Assembly (NCBI GenBank): GCA_019416425.1
Contig: DXXK01000052.1
Location: 1 to 64,000, forward strand
DNA length: 64,000 nt
Reading direction: 5' to 3'
Origin: Bacteroidales bacterium
GTDB lineage: Bacteria > Bacteroidota > Bacteroidia > Bacteroidales > Muribaculaceae
Shown piece by piece: positions 45,148 to 53,971 of the stretch; within the stretch, counting starts at the first letter, position 1, and every line of letters starts with the position of its first letter. Both the position numbers and the translations under genes were made by a program. The notes under the pieces were generated by a model, which did no database searches, was not told the DNA's origin, and saw only the letters and a program-made list of their open reading frames with translations.

Positions 45148-46086
45148 ATGGCACATTCACGGATTATCGGCAAGGTGGAGCAGCAGGCCCGGGGCATCCT
45201 GGGTCCGGTGCGTCACGTTGTGCTGGGACTCAGCGGAGGTGCCGATTCCGTGGCGCTGCTGCTGGTCTTGAAGCGGCTCGGCGTCAGTGTGGAGGCAGCA
45301 CACTGCAATTTCCATCTACGTGGAGTTGAATCCGACCGCGACATGGAATTCTGCCGTAATCTGACCCGGAATCTCGATATTCCTCTTGACATTGTTCATT
45401 TCGATGTGCCGGCCTACGAGGCGGAGCATCACGTCAGCACTGAGGTGGCCTGCCGTGAATTAAGATATGAATATTTTCGGCAGAAAATGGAACAGACCGG
45501 AGCAGAACGAATCGCCGTGGCCCATCATGCCGACGACAATATCGAGACGATGCTGCTGAACCTGTTCCGCGGATGCGGTATCGCCGGGCTGCGCGGCATG
45601 CTGCCCGACGCCAACGACATAATACGCCCCCTGATCACCACAACCCGTGCCGAGATCTTGGAATACTTAGAGGAACTGGGGCAGGATTACATTGTCGATT
45701 CCACCAACCTCAGTTCCGACTATCGCCGCAATTTCATCCGCAACGAACTGCTGCCTATGATCGAGACACGATGGACAGGTGTCCGCAAGGCCATGACCAC
45801 GACCATAGCCAACCTGCAGTCCGACGAAGCCGTGCTCCGCGCCATAGCGGAACAGGAACTCTCGCGTCTCTCTGATCCCGACACCCTCCCCTACCGCACG
45901 CTGAAGGAATTCCCCCAACCGGAATGGCTGCTCCACAGATGGCTTGACCGCTACGGCGCCCGCACCAACATATCCCATGAAATCGCCGCCGCCCTCCGGT
46001 CCGGACGTCCCCAGACCGGCAAGACCTGGCACACCTCCTCCGGCACCATCCTGGCAACCTGCACCGCCCTCAGATTTTCTAAATAA
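45148..46086 (+). CDS. tilS: tRNA(Ile)-lysidine synthetase, short form
   Basis: TilS modifies the wobble C of tRNA-Ile(CAU) to lysidine, so that AUA is read. The PP-loop LGLSGGADSVALLL is near residue 27. Family phrases AAHCNFHLRGVESDRD, ACRELRYEYF, VAHHADDNIETMLLNLFRGCGIAGLRGM and STNLSSDYRRNFIRNELLP follow. At 312 aa it lacks the TilS C-terminal domain that most relatives of about 430-450 aa have, and it ends in GTILATCTALRFSK. No continuing frame was seen after the stop. Short forms are known (Aquifex), so it is probably functional. Confidence 0.93.
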   Translation: MAHSRIIGKVEQQARGILGPVRHVVLGLSGGADSVALLLVLKRLGVSVEAAHCNFHLRGVESDRDMEFCRNLTRNLDIPLDIVHFDVPAYEAEHHVSTEVACRELRYEYFRQKMEQTGAERIAVAHHADDNIETMLLNLFRGCGIAGLRGMLPDANDIIRPLITTTRAEILEYLEELGQDYIVDSTNLSSDYRRNFIRNELLPMIETRWTGVRKAMTTTIANLQSDEAVLRAIAEQELSRLSDPDTLPYRTLKEFPQPEWLLHRWLDRYGARTNISHEIAAALRSGRPQTGKTWHTSSGTILATCTALRFSK

Positions 46087-46112
46087 AATAGAGAACATAT
46101 AAAACGGGGATT

Positions 46113-46144
46113 GTTGCGCAATTTCAATTTTTTTTGTAATTTTG
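46113..46144 (+). promoter_or_regulatory. Promoter of rho
   Basis: GTTG (46113-46116), a 20-nt spacer and TAATTTTG (46137-46144) give a good match with one -33 mismatch. The leader is long, about 140 nt, which leaves room for the autoregulation usual for rho. Confidence 0.75.
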
Positions 46145-46289
46145 CAGTGAAATTAGAGCCCAAAATCTGTTTATAAGACATGAAGGCTTGAGAATCCACT
46201 TCAGATTATCAATAATATATATCTTTCCACTGCCGGCCCGGGAGTGGTATTCCATTGTAAATTAGCAAATAAGGATTGGCGGGATTTTA

Positions 46290-48290
46290 ATGGCTAAAAT
46301 CAGGCGCCGACATCCAACAAGATATTTTATGCAAAGTTTTGATGAACTTATGTCGATGGAAGATTCTCAATTAAGGGAATTGGCAGCATCGATGGGAATG
46401 AAAAAGACAGAGAATGCCGACAAGCAGGATCTGGCCTATTATGTAATCGACAATACATCGATACAGACGGCGCGCGACGAGGTTGCGAAGATGAAACCGA
46501 AGCGCGGCCGCAAGCCCGGCAAGAAGGCATCCGATGTCAGCGCCGACGGCGATGCCGCAGCCGATGGCGAAGCCCCCGCACCCAAGAAGCGCGGGCGCAA
46601 GCCCAAGGTCCAGGCCGAAGCCGAGGCAGCCGGAGCGAATAATGCCGCAGCCGAGGCAACGGCACCCAAGAAGCGTGGCCGTAAGCCCAAAACCCAGGTT
46701 GAGGCGGAAGCCACCAAGGTGGCCGAGGACATTCAGGCGCAGCAGGACCAGCAGGGTGCCGAGACTCAGGCGCAGCCCGAGACTCAGGCACAGCCCGAGG
46801 CACAGGCCCAGCAGGCTACGGATGACACCCAGAGCCAGCAGCCCCAGCAACCGTCGGAAAACGCCCAGCAGCCCAAGCGCAAGGGAGTCTTCATCAAGGA
46901 CAACAATACCAATATTTTCGGTGATTTCTTTTCCAACTCCAAGGGACGCACGTTCACTCCGCGTAACCATCAGCAGCAACAGCAGCCCATGCAGATGCAG
47001 GAGCCGATGGACGACCAGATGCCCCCACTGGATATGCCGATCGTTCTGTCCGAGCCTACGGCCCAGAATCCCCAGCAGAACCAGAAGAAGCAGAAGCTGA
47101 ACAAGAAACAACGTCAGCAGCAACGCCAGCAGGAGCGCCAGATGCAGCAGATGCAAAGCCAGTATAACTTAGGCGGCATAGTATCGACATACGGCTTGCT
47201 GGAGGTGATGCCCGACGGCTACGGATTCCTGCGCAGCAGCGACTACAATTACCTCGGAAGTCCCGACGATGTGTATGTCACCCAGCAGCAGATCCACGAG
47301 TTCGGCCTCAAGACCGGCGACGTGGTGCAGGGTACGGTACGTCCTCCCCGCATAGGTGAGAAATATTTCCCGTTATGCGAGATCGAGTCGGTCAACGGTC
47401 TCCCCCCGGAGATAGTCCGCGACCGCGAGCCCTTCGAGCACCTCACGCCGCTGTTCCCCGACGAGAAGTTCGAACTGACACGCGGACGCGCCATGAACAT
47501 CTCGACCCGCGTGGTTGATATGTTCGCACCTATCGGCAAGGGCCAGCGCGCGCTGATCGTGGCACCGCCCAAGACCGGTAAGACCATCCTGCTGAAGGAT
47601 ATCGCCAACGCCATCGCCGAGAACCATCCCGACACTTACATCATCATGCTTCTGATCGACGAGCGTCCGGAGGAGGTGACCGACATGAGCCGCAGCGTCA
47701 ACGCCGAGGTCATCGCCTCGACATTCGACGAGCCTGCCGAGCATCATGTCAAGATCGCAGGCCTGGTGCTGGAGAAGGCCAAGCGTCTGGTTGAGAGCGG
47801 CCACGACGTGGTGATCATGCTCGACTCCATCACCCGTCTGGCACGCGCCTACAATACGGTGTCGCCTGCCAGCGGCAAGATCCTGTCCGGCGGTGTTGAC
47901 GCCAACGCCCTGCAGCGTCCCAAGCGTTTCTTCGGCGCCGCCCGTAACATCGAGAACGGCGGCTCGCTGACCATCATCGCGACGGCCCTGACCGAGACAT
48001 CGAGCAAGATGGACGAGGTGATCTTCGAGGAATTCAAGGGTACCGGCAACATGGAGCTTCAGCTGGACCGCAAGCTGTCGAACAAGCGCATCTTCCCCGC
48101 TGTGGACATCACGGCCAGCTCGACGCGCCGTGACGACCTGCTGCTGCCTGAATCGACCCTGAGCCGTATGTGGATCCTGCGCAACTACCTGAGCGACATG
48201 AACTCCGTGGAGGCTATGGAGTTCATCAAGAAGCGTATGGAGATGACCCGCACCAACGAGGAGCTGCTCCTGACCATGGACAAGGGTTGA
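46290..48290 (+). CDS. rho: Transcription termination factor Rho with disordered insert
   Basis: Rho (666 aa; E. coli 419) is the RNA-dependent helicase that ends transcription. The Rho-N helical domain (about 14-65) is followed by a roughly 220-residue low-complexity insert with three AT-hook-like GRKP motifs (KRGRKPGKK, KKRGRKPKVQ, KKRGRKPKTQ), then Gln/Pro repeats and an Arg/Gln stretch. The RNA-binding domain starts near 290 (GLLEVMPDGYGFLR). The ATPase shows Walker A PPKTGKTILLKD near 432 and LIDERPEEVTDM near 455, then SGGVDANALQRPKRFFGAARN. A start at the Met at 46329 is also possible. The insert is typical of gut Bacteroidales, where Rho is known to phase-separate. Confidence 0.97.
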   Translation: MAKIRRRHPTRYFMQSFDELMSMEDSQLRELAASMGMKKTENADKQDLAYYVIDNTSIQTARDEVAKMKPKRGRKPGKKASDVSADGDAAADGEAPAPKKRGRKPKVQAEAEAAGANNAAAEATAPKKRGRKPKTQVEAEATKVAEDIQAQQDQQGAETQAQPETQAQPEAQAQQATDDTQSQQPQQPSENAQQPKRKGVFIKDNNTNIFGDFFSNSKGRTFTPRNHQQQQQPMQMQEPMDDQMPPLDMPIVLSEPTAQNPQQNQKKQKLNKKQRQQQRQQERQMQQMQSQYNLGGIVSTYGLLEVMPDGYGFLRSSDYNYLGSPDDVYVTQQQIHEFGLKTGDVVQGTVRPPRIGEKYFPLCEIESVNGLPPEIVRDREPFEHLTPLFPDEKFELTRGRAMNISTRVVDMFAPIGKGQRALIVAPPKTGKTILLKDIANAIAENHPDTYIIMLLIDERPEEVTDMSRSVNAEVIASTFDEPAEHHVKIAGLVLEKAKRLVESGHDVVIMLDSITRLARAYNTVSPASGKILSGGVDANALQRPKRFFGAARNIENGGSLTIIATALTETSSKMDEVIFEEFKGTGNMELQLDRKLSNKRIFPAVDITASSTRRDDLLLPESTLSRMWILRNYLSDMNSVEAMEFIKKRMEMTRTNEELLLTMDKG

Positions 48291-48297
48291 ACATCGT

Positions 48298-49233
48298 ATG
48301 AATACATTCGGAAACCGGATACGGCTTACGACCTTCGGCGAGAGCCACGGTCCGGCCATGGGGGGAGTCCTTGACGGGCTCCCTTCGCGGGTTTTTGTGG
48401 ACTGTAGTGAAATACAGAAGGCGTTGGACCGCCGTCGCCCGGGCGCCAATCCGCTTACGTCGCAACGCCGGGAGTCGGACATGGTCGAGCTGCTGTCGGG
48501 CATCAATGCCGACGGCCTAACCTTAGGTACTCCGATCGGTTTCATAATCCGGAACGTTGACGCCCGCAGCGGCGACTATCATGAGGTGTTCCGTCCCAAC
48601 CATGCCGACTACACCTACCATGAGAAGTACGGTATAGCGGAACTGGCCGGTGGAGGACGCGCCAGTGCTCGGGAGACGGTCAACTGGGTTGTCGGCGGCG
48701 CGTTGTGCCGTGAATGGCTCAAGATCCGCGGCATCGAGGTGACGGCGCGTTTCGAGGAGACCAACTCAGTGGAGGATGCTCGCGACCGCGGAGACTCAAC
48801 CGGCGGCATAGTCCGTTGCGAGATTACGGGACTTCCGGTCGGAGTCGGCGAGCCGATATTCGACAAGCTTCACGCCCGGCTGGCATACGCCATGATGAGC
48901 ATCAACGCTGCCAAGGCGTTCGAGTATGGTGACGGATTCCGGAGCGCGTATATGCACGGCAGCGAGGCTCAGGATGAGTTCCTGACAGGGGGTGGCTTCT
49001 GCAGCAACCACATGGGTGGCGTGTTAGGTGGCATCTCCAACGGTATGCCGGTAAATTTCAGTGTATACTTCAAGCCTACCCCAACACGCATGCAGCCCAT
49101 GCCGGGGATGACGTCGGAAGGAGAACCGGTCATAATTCCACCCAAAGGAAGGCATGACCCCTGTGTGGCTATTCGTGCTGTTCCGGTTGTCGAGGCAATG
49201 GCATGGCTGACATTAGCCGACCTGATGCGATGA
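48298..49233 (+). CDS. aroC: Chorismate synthase, short form
   Basis: AroC converts EPSP to chorismate using reduced FMN, the last shared step of aromatic synthesis. The signatures are TFGESHGPAMGGVLDG near 12, RRRPGANPLTSQRRESD near 46, GGGRASARETVNWV near 118 and GRHDPCVAIRAVPVVEAMAW near 284. The protein is 311 aa against about 350-360 usually. The missing part is the loop region after GRASARET (about 35 residues) and the C-terminal tail. It begins 7 nt after rho and overlaps the next gene by ATGA. Confidence 0.95.
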   Translation: MNTFGNRIRLTTFGESHGPAMGGVLDGLPSRVFVDCSEIQKALDRRRPGANPLTSQRRESDMVELLSGINADGLTLGTPIGFIIRNVDARSGDYHEVFRPNHADYTYHEKYGIAELAGGGRASARETVNWVVGGALCREWLKIRGIEVTARFEETNSVEDARDRGDSTGGIVRCEITGLPVGVGEPIFDKLHARLAYAMMSINAAKAFEYGDGFRSAYMHGSEAQDEFLTGGGFCSNHMGGVLGGISNGMPVNFSVYFKPTPTRMQPMPGMTSEGEPVIIPPKGRHDPCVAIRAVPVVEAMAWLTLADLMR

Positions 49234-50120
49234 ATCCCTTCTACACCGATTACACCGAATATCTTGGACGCATCTTTCCGGGTGTCAAGGTCCAGAAACT
49301 GTCGGTCAATACCGGCAGGGGTTGTCCCAACCGTGACGGCACCGTCGGAACGGGTGGCTGCATCTATTGCAACAACGAGTCCTTCACTCCGGGTTATTGC
49401 TTTGGCACGCAGGGTGTGCGCCAGCAGTTGGAGGCGGGCAAGCGGTTTTTCGGCCGGAAATATCCGGAGATGAAATATCTTGCTTATTTCCAGTCCTTTA
49501 CCGGCACCTATGGCGGCGGTTTGCGGCAGCAATTCGAGGAAGCGGCGTCTACCGACGGAGTGGTCGGCATTGTGGTGGGCACCCGGCCTGACTGTCTCAA
49601 CGAGGATGTATTGGAGGTTCTTGAGGAATTTGGCCGGCGCATGCCGGTATTCGTCGAAATCGGCATCGAGTCGATGCATGACGAGACCTTGCGGCTGATA
49701 AACCGTGGCCACACGGCGGCAGTCGCCGAGGATGCGGTACGGCGGGTGGCCGCGCGTGGCCTTCATGTAGGAGTACATCTGATATGCGGTTTGCCGGGCG
49801 AGACGGAGGACATGCTTCTGGAGACGGTTCGTCGGATATGCTGCTTACCGATTGATACGTTGAAGTTCCATCAGCTGCAGGTTCTTAAAGGTACAAGGCT
49901 GGCGGATATGATGGACAAGAGCGAGGTATCGGTCCGGCCGTTCGAATTGGATGAATATCTTGAACTTTGCGTCAGGATTGTGGGGATGGTCCCCAGAGGA
50001 ATCGCCATAGAGCGATTCCTGTCTCAGGCACCGCCGGAGATGGTTCTGGTGCCGAAATGGGGAATAAAAAACTATCAATTCACCGATATGTTGATGAAAA
50101 GGCTCAGAAAAGAGGGCTAA
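49230..50120 (+). CDS. YhcC-type radical SAM protein (TIGR01212 family)
   Basis: This 296-aa protein has the unusual radical SAM cluster motif GRGCPNRDGTVGTGGCIYCNN near 32, with the three Cys in C-x12-C-x2-C spacing typical of the YhcC family. FFGRKYPEMKYLAYFQSFTGTYG, then EIGIESMHDETLRLINRGH and HLICGLPGETEDML follow. The start is placed at 49230, where ATG overlaps the aroC stop; an earlier Met at 49203 would lie deeper in aroC. Its reaction is not established as far as I know; a tRNA-related role has been suggested for the family. Confidence 0.9.
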   Translation: MNPFYTDYTEYLGRIFPGVKVQKLSVNTGRGCPNRDGTVGTGGCIYCNNESFTPGYCFGTQGVRQQLEAGKRFFGRKYPEMKYLAYFQSFTGTYGGGLRQQFEEAASTDGVVGIVVGTRPDCLNEDVLEVLEEFGRRMPVFVEIGIESMHDETLRLINRGHTAAVAEDAVRRVAARGLHVGVHLICGLPGETEDMLLETVRRICCLPIDTLKFHQLQVLKGTRLADMMDKSEVSVRPFELDEYLELCVRIVGMVPRGIAIERFLSQAPPEMVLVPKWGIKNYQFTDMLMKRLRKEG

Positions 50121-50123
50121 AAT

Positions 50124-50154
50124 TTTGCAGAGTCAGAAAAAAGTTGTAATTTTG
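50124..50154 (+). promoter_or_regulatory. Promoter of tRNA-His
   Basis: TTTG (50124-50127), a 19-nt spacer and TAATTTTG (50147-50154) match the consensus exactly. The start would be near 50160, about 50 nt before the tRNA. Confidence 0.88.
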
Positions 50155-50208
50155 CAACGCATTTGAGGGAAGCAGGGCGCAGAGCTAAGTTTCTTTCGAA
50201 TGAACATG

Positions 50209-50285
<77 letters not shown>

Positions 50286-50290
50286 GCACC

Positions 50291-50322
50291 AAGCGCAATC
50301 ATTCCGATTGCGCTTTTTTTTT
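50291..50322 (+). terminator. Terminator of tRNA-His
   Basis: AAGCGCAATC (50291-50300) and GATTGCGCTT (50306-50315) form a perfect 10-bp stem with an ATTCC loop, and T residues run to 50322. Confidence 0.93.
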
Positions 50323-50490
50323 GCCAAACCCACAAATACTCCTGCTCTTTTGTTTAAAAATTGAGGAAATGCTGTTTTCTCCACTGCATTTTATGTTATA
50401 AATAAGAAGGGTATAGGATTTTTCATAGTACCTGAGGAAAGGAATGAATCACTTCCATACCCCCGACCCCAATTTAATAACCCGGAAAAG

Positions 50491-51558
50491 ATGAATAAGA
50501 TTCACGCCATAATTGCTGTCATGATTATTGCCGGCGTTCCTGCGATATGGGGCGAATGGCATTTCCCCGAAAAATACAAGGGACCGAAATACTATACCAC
50601 CGACACCACGTGGCACGCCGACATCCTGCCCGGCTACGAGGCCCGGTATGTGAACCATGGCATGGCGTTCGACGGACCCTGCCGCTCTACCATTATCCGC
50701 AAGCTCTCGGCCAAGCCAAGCCATAAGGCATACCTCTATATCCACGGATTCAACGACTATTTCTTCCAAAAGGAGATGGGCGAACGATTCGTGGATTCCG
50801 GTTATAATTTCTATGCTGTCGACCTGCGCCGCTACGGCCGTAGCTGGCAGCCGTGGCAATACCCCTTCAACGTACGCCGACAGACGGAATATTTCTGCGA
50901 CATCGACTCCGCCATAGCCCAGATTCGCCGTGACGGAAACACCGACATCACCCTGAGCGGCCACAGTACCGGAGGACTTACCGTGGCGTATTTCGCCGCC
51001 GAACGCGGCCAGAACGTCACCGTTGACCGCGTGGTGACCGACTCCCCCTTTCTGGAATGGAACTTCTCCAAAGCCATGCGCGATGTCGGAGCTCCATTGG
51101 TCGGATTCCTCGGCAAGATATTCCCTAACGCCAAGATCAAGCAAAGCCACTGCGACGGTTACGCCTACAGCCTGCTGAAACAATTCCACGGACAATGGGA
51201 ATACAACACCGATTGGAAGATGATATATTCGCCCCCGGTGACCTTCAGCTGGGTAGGCAGCATCAACACCGCCCAGTCATGGTTGATGAAGAAAGCCAGG
51301 AACATCACCATCCCCGTACTGGTGATGCACTCGTCGCGCCGGATTGACGGCTGCAACTGGAATCCCGAGTTCCAGACCGGCGACGCGGTGCTGGATCCGG
51401 CCGAGCTGCAGAGACGCGGCCTGAGACTCGGCGCCGACCCCATGGTCTGCACCATCGACAGCGGACTGCACGACCTGATCCTGTCCGAGCCGCGTCCACG
51501 CCAGGCAGCGTACGACACCATATTCCGCTTCCTGCGCCTGACAGCCACCGACAAGTAA
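50491..51558 (+). CDS. Alpha/beta hydrolase (serine aminopeptidase S33/lysophospholipase-like)
   Basis: This 355-aa protein starts with a hydrophobic segment (IHAIIAVMIIAGVPAIWG), either a membrane anchor or a signal peptide. The hydrolase fold shows YLYIHGFNDYFF near 81 (oxyanion region), the nucleophile elbow LSGHSTGGLTVAY near 155, VLVMHSSRRID near 280 and a late His in IDSGLHDLILSEP near 330. It resembles monoglyceride lipase/lysophospholipase-type enzymes. The gene is isolated, between the tRNA-His terminator and the relA promoter. Its substrate is unknown. Confidence 0.87.
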   Translation: MNKIHAIIAVMIIAGVPAIWGEWHFPEKYKGPKYYTTDTTWHADILPGYEARYVNHGMAFDGPCRSTIIRKLSAKPSHKAYLYIHGFNDYFFQKEMGERFVDSGYNFYAVDLRRYGRSWQPWQYPFNVRRQTEYFCDIDSAIAQIRRDGNTDITLSGHSTGGLTVAYFAAERGQNVTVDRVVTDSPFLEWNFSKAMRDVGAPLVGFLGKIFPNAKIKQSHCDGYAYSLLKQFHGQWEYNTDWKMIYSPPVTFSWVGSINTAQSWLMKKARNITIPVLVMHSSRRIDGCNWNPEFQTGDAVLDPAELQRRGLRLGADPMVCTIDSGLHDLILSEPRPRQAAYDTIFRFLRLTATDK

Positions 51559-51635
51559 CAAACTGCACTTCTGATCAACCATTTTCTATACGGTGAACTA
51601 CCTACACGTAATTCACATATATTAATACGGACGTA

Positions 51636-51666
51636 TTTGTATAATAATGGAATTTGTGTAATTTTG
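51636..51666 (+). promoter_or_regulatory. Promoter of the relA/spoT gene
   Basis: TTTG (51636-51639), a 19-nt spacer and TAATTTTG (51659-51666) match the consensus exactly. The start would be near 51672, giving a leader of only about 13 nt. Confidence 0.88.
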
Positions 51667-51684
51667 CACTGACATTTCAGATTG

Positions 51685-53898
51685 ATGGCTATGAACGATT
51701 CGAACGCACCAACGAGACTGACGTATTCAGAACTCAAGGAGACCCTGGAACTTGCCGGGCAGCTCCGAGGACTTGCCGCCGGCATACTGACTCCCGAGGA
51801 GTTGCAGGAGATGACACCGCTGCTTAGCGACGCCTACCGCACCCGCATCGACGCACGCGACGCCAAGAACCTGCCCATCGCCCGCCAGACACTTAGAGGG
51901 GCCATGACCTTTGCCGAGATGGTCGATCCGGACCGCAACATCCTGCTGGCTATCATGCTGCACCCGCTGCACGGAGCCGGAGTGGTCACCGATGACTATA
52001 TCGTGAAGCAATGCGGCCAGGATGTGCTGGGCCTGATCAACGGCATCGAGGCCGTGACCAGATTCAGCAACCGCAACAACGCCACGAACCACGAGAACTT
52101 CCGAGGCCTGATGCTGGCACTGGCACACGACATCCGCGTCATCATCATCATGATCGTACAGAACCTGGTGCTGATGCGCAGCATCAACCTCCATCCCGAC
52201 GACCAGTGGGTCCGCAACGTGGCCTTCGAGGCCAACTACCTCTACGCCCAGCTGGCGCACCGCCTGGGCCTGTACAAGATCAAGGGCGAGCTGGAGGACC
52301 TGTCGCTGAAGTACACCAACCGCGAGATCTACGTCCAGATCGCGCACAAGCTCAACGCCACCAAACGGGCGCGCGACCAATACATCAAGGAATTCATCGA
52401 GCCGTTGCGCGAGAAGCTCTCGCACGAGGACTTCGAGTTCGAGATCAAGGGACGCACCAAGTCCATCAGCTCCATCTGGAACAAGATGCGCAAGCAGAAG
52501 GTGGACCTGCCGGGCATCTACGACCTGTTCGCCATCCGAGTCATCATCGACACGCCGCTGGAGCGCGAGAAGTCCGACTGCTGGAAGGCCTACGCCCTGC
52601 TGGCCGACATGTACACGGCCAACCCCGCGCGAATGCGCGACTGGATCACCATCCCCAAGAGCAACGGCTACGAGTCGCTGCACGCCACGGTGATGGGACC
52701 GGGCAACAAATGGGTGGAGGTGCAGTTCCGTACCCGCCGCATGGACCTGGTGGCCGAGAAGGGTCTGGCTGCCCACTGGCGCTACAAGGGCGTAAAGGGC
52801 GACAGCTCCGACCAGTGGATGGCCAACATCCGCGACATCCTGGAGACTGCCGAGGCCGGCCCCATGCAGTTGATGCGCAACATCAACCTCGACCCGTTCG
52901 GCAAGGAGGTCTTCGCATTCACACCCAAGGGCGACCTGTTCAGACTGTCGGCCGGTGCCACTGTCCTGGACTTCGCGTTCCATATCCACACCAACGTCGG
53001 CGCCAAGTGTACCGGCGCCATAGTCAACGGAGCGCACAGGAAGCTGAACTACACCATCCACAACGGCGATACGGTCGAGATTCTGACCAGCGCCAACCAG
53101 GAGCCACGTCTGGAATGGCTGCAGATAGTCAAGTCGGCACGCGCCCGCAACAAGATCAAGCAGTGCCTCAACGAGCAGAAGCAGCGTCTGGCCGACATCG
53201 GCAAGGAGGCCCTGATGCGCCGCGCCAAGAACCGCAAGGTCGACATCGACGAGGCCAGGCTGATGAAGCTCATCAAGAAACAGGGCTACAAGTTCGTACT
53301 GGAATTCTACGCCGAGATGGGTGCCGACAGAATCGACCCGGGACGCTTCCTGAACACATACATCGAGGAGACAACCCGTGAGCATGTTGAGGAGAAGACC
53401 TCGGCCGAGAAATTCACCATCAACGCACCCGAGCCCGAGGAGCGGAGCAGCGACGTGCTGACCATCGGCGAGAAGAGCATCAACGGCCTGAGCTACAGGT
53501 TCGCCCGCTGCTGCAATCCCATCTACGGCGACGATGTGTTCGGCTTCATCTCCAGCGACGGCACTGTCAAAATCCATAAGGCCGGCTGTCCCAACGCCGC
53601 CAACATCCGCAGCCGCTACCCCTACCGTCTGATCAACGCGACTTGGAGCGGCAAGACCGGCGACATAATGCCCGCCACCATCCGCGTCATCGGCAACGAC
53701 GACATCGGCATCGTAGCCAATATCACAGGAATCATCTCGCATGAGCCGGGTGCCGTGCTGCGAAACATCAGCATCGACTCCAACGACGGCATGTTCCAGG
53801 GATTTCTGGTGGTCGGAGTCACCGACAACCGCCAACTGACCTCGCTGCTGAAGAAGATCAAGACCGTCAAGGGCGTCAAGGACGCCGTCAGAGTGTAA
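51685..53898 (+). CDS. RelA/SpoT-family (p)ppGpp synthetase with degenerate hydrolase domain
   Basis: This 737-aa long RSH protein controls the stringent response. The N-terminal HD-hydrolase fold is recognisable, but its key motif reads MLHPLHGAGVV where active enzymes have a HDxxED motif, so (p)ppGpp hydrolysis is unlikely. The synthetase domain is intact: GRTKSISSIWNKMRKQ near 255, IYDLFAIRVI, IPKSNGYESLHATVMG near 320 and EVQFRTRRMDLVAEKGLAAHWRY near 345. The TGS domain (EVFAFTPKGDLFRLSAGATV) is near 410, a zinc-finger region contains FARCCNPIYGD, and an ACT domain ends the protein. ATG at 51685 is preferred to an upstream TTG. Confidence 0.93.
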   Translation: MAMNDSNAPTRLTYSELKETLELAGQLRGLAAGILTPEELQEMTPLLSDAYRTRIDARDAKNLPIARQTLRGAMTFAEMVDPDRNILLAIMLHPLHGAGVVTDDYIVKQCGQDVLGLINGIEAVTRFSNRNNATNHENFRGLMLALAHDIRVIIIMIVQNLVLMRSINLHPDDQWVRNVAFEANYLYAQLAHRLGLYKIKGELEDLSLKYTNREIYVQIAHKLNATKRARDQYIKEFIEPLREKLSHEDFEFEIKGRTKSISSIWNKMRKQKVDLPGIYDLFAIRVIIDTPLEREKSDCWKAYALLADMYTANPARMRDWITIPKSNGYESLHATVMGPGNKWVEVQFRTRRMDLVAEKGLAAHWRYKGVKGDSSDQWMANIRDILETAEAGPMQLMRNINLDPFGKEVFAFTPKGDLFRLSAGATVLDFAFHIHTNVGAKCTGAIVNGAHRKLNYTIHNGDTVEILTSANQEPRLEWLQIVKSARARNKIKQCLNEQKQRLADIGKEALMRRAKNRKVDIDEARLMKLIKKQGYKFVLEFYAEMGADRIDPGRFLNTYIEETTREHVEEKTSAEKFTINAPEPEERSSDVLTIGEKSINGLSYRFARCCNPIYGDDVFGFISSDGTVKIHKAGCPNAANIRSRYPYRLINATWSGKTGDIMPATIRVIGNDDIGIVANITGIISHEPGAVLRNISIDSNDGMFQGFLVVGVTDNRQLTSLLKKIKTVKGVKDAVRV

Positions 53899-53920
53899 AA
53901 CCCATTTTAGTCAACAGCAT

Positions 53921-53947
53921 AAAAAAGCCGGACCCTGGGGTCCGGCT
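53921..53947. terminator. Bidirectional terminator between relA and DUF4301
   Basis: AGCCGGACCC (53926-53935) and GGGTCCGGCT (53938-53947) form a perfect 10-bp stem. The preceding A run gives six T residues for the minus-strand gene, so it mainly serves the DUF4301 transcript. It also lies 23 nt past the relA stop. Confidence 0.85.
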
Positions 53948-53971
53948 CTACATTTATCTATTCCTGATGGT

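Noticed and set aside
51727..53835. 702-codon antisense frame under relA/spoT, and similar long antisense frames at 7746-8792, 15310-17031 and 40142-41884
   Set aside because: The sense frames encode well-conserved proteins. The antisense frames have Val/Gly/Leu-rich compositions produced by GC-rich codon bias.
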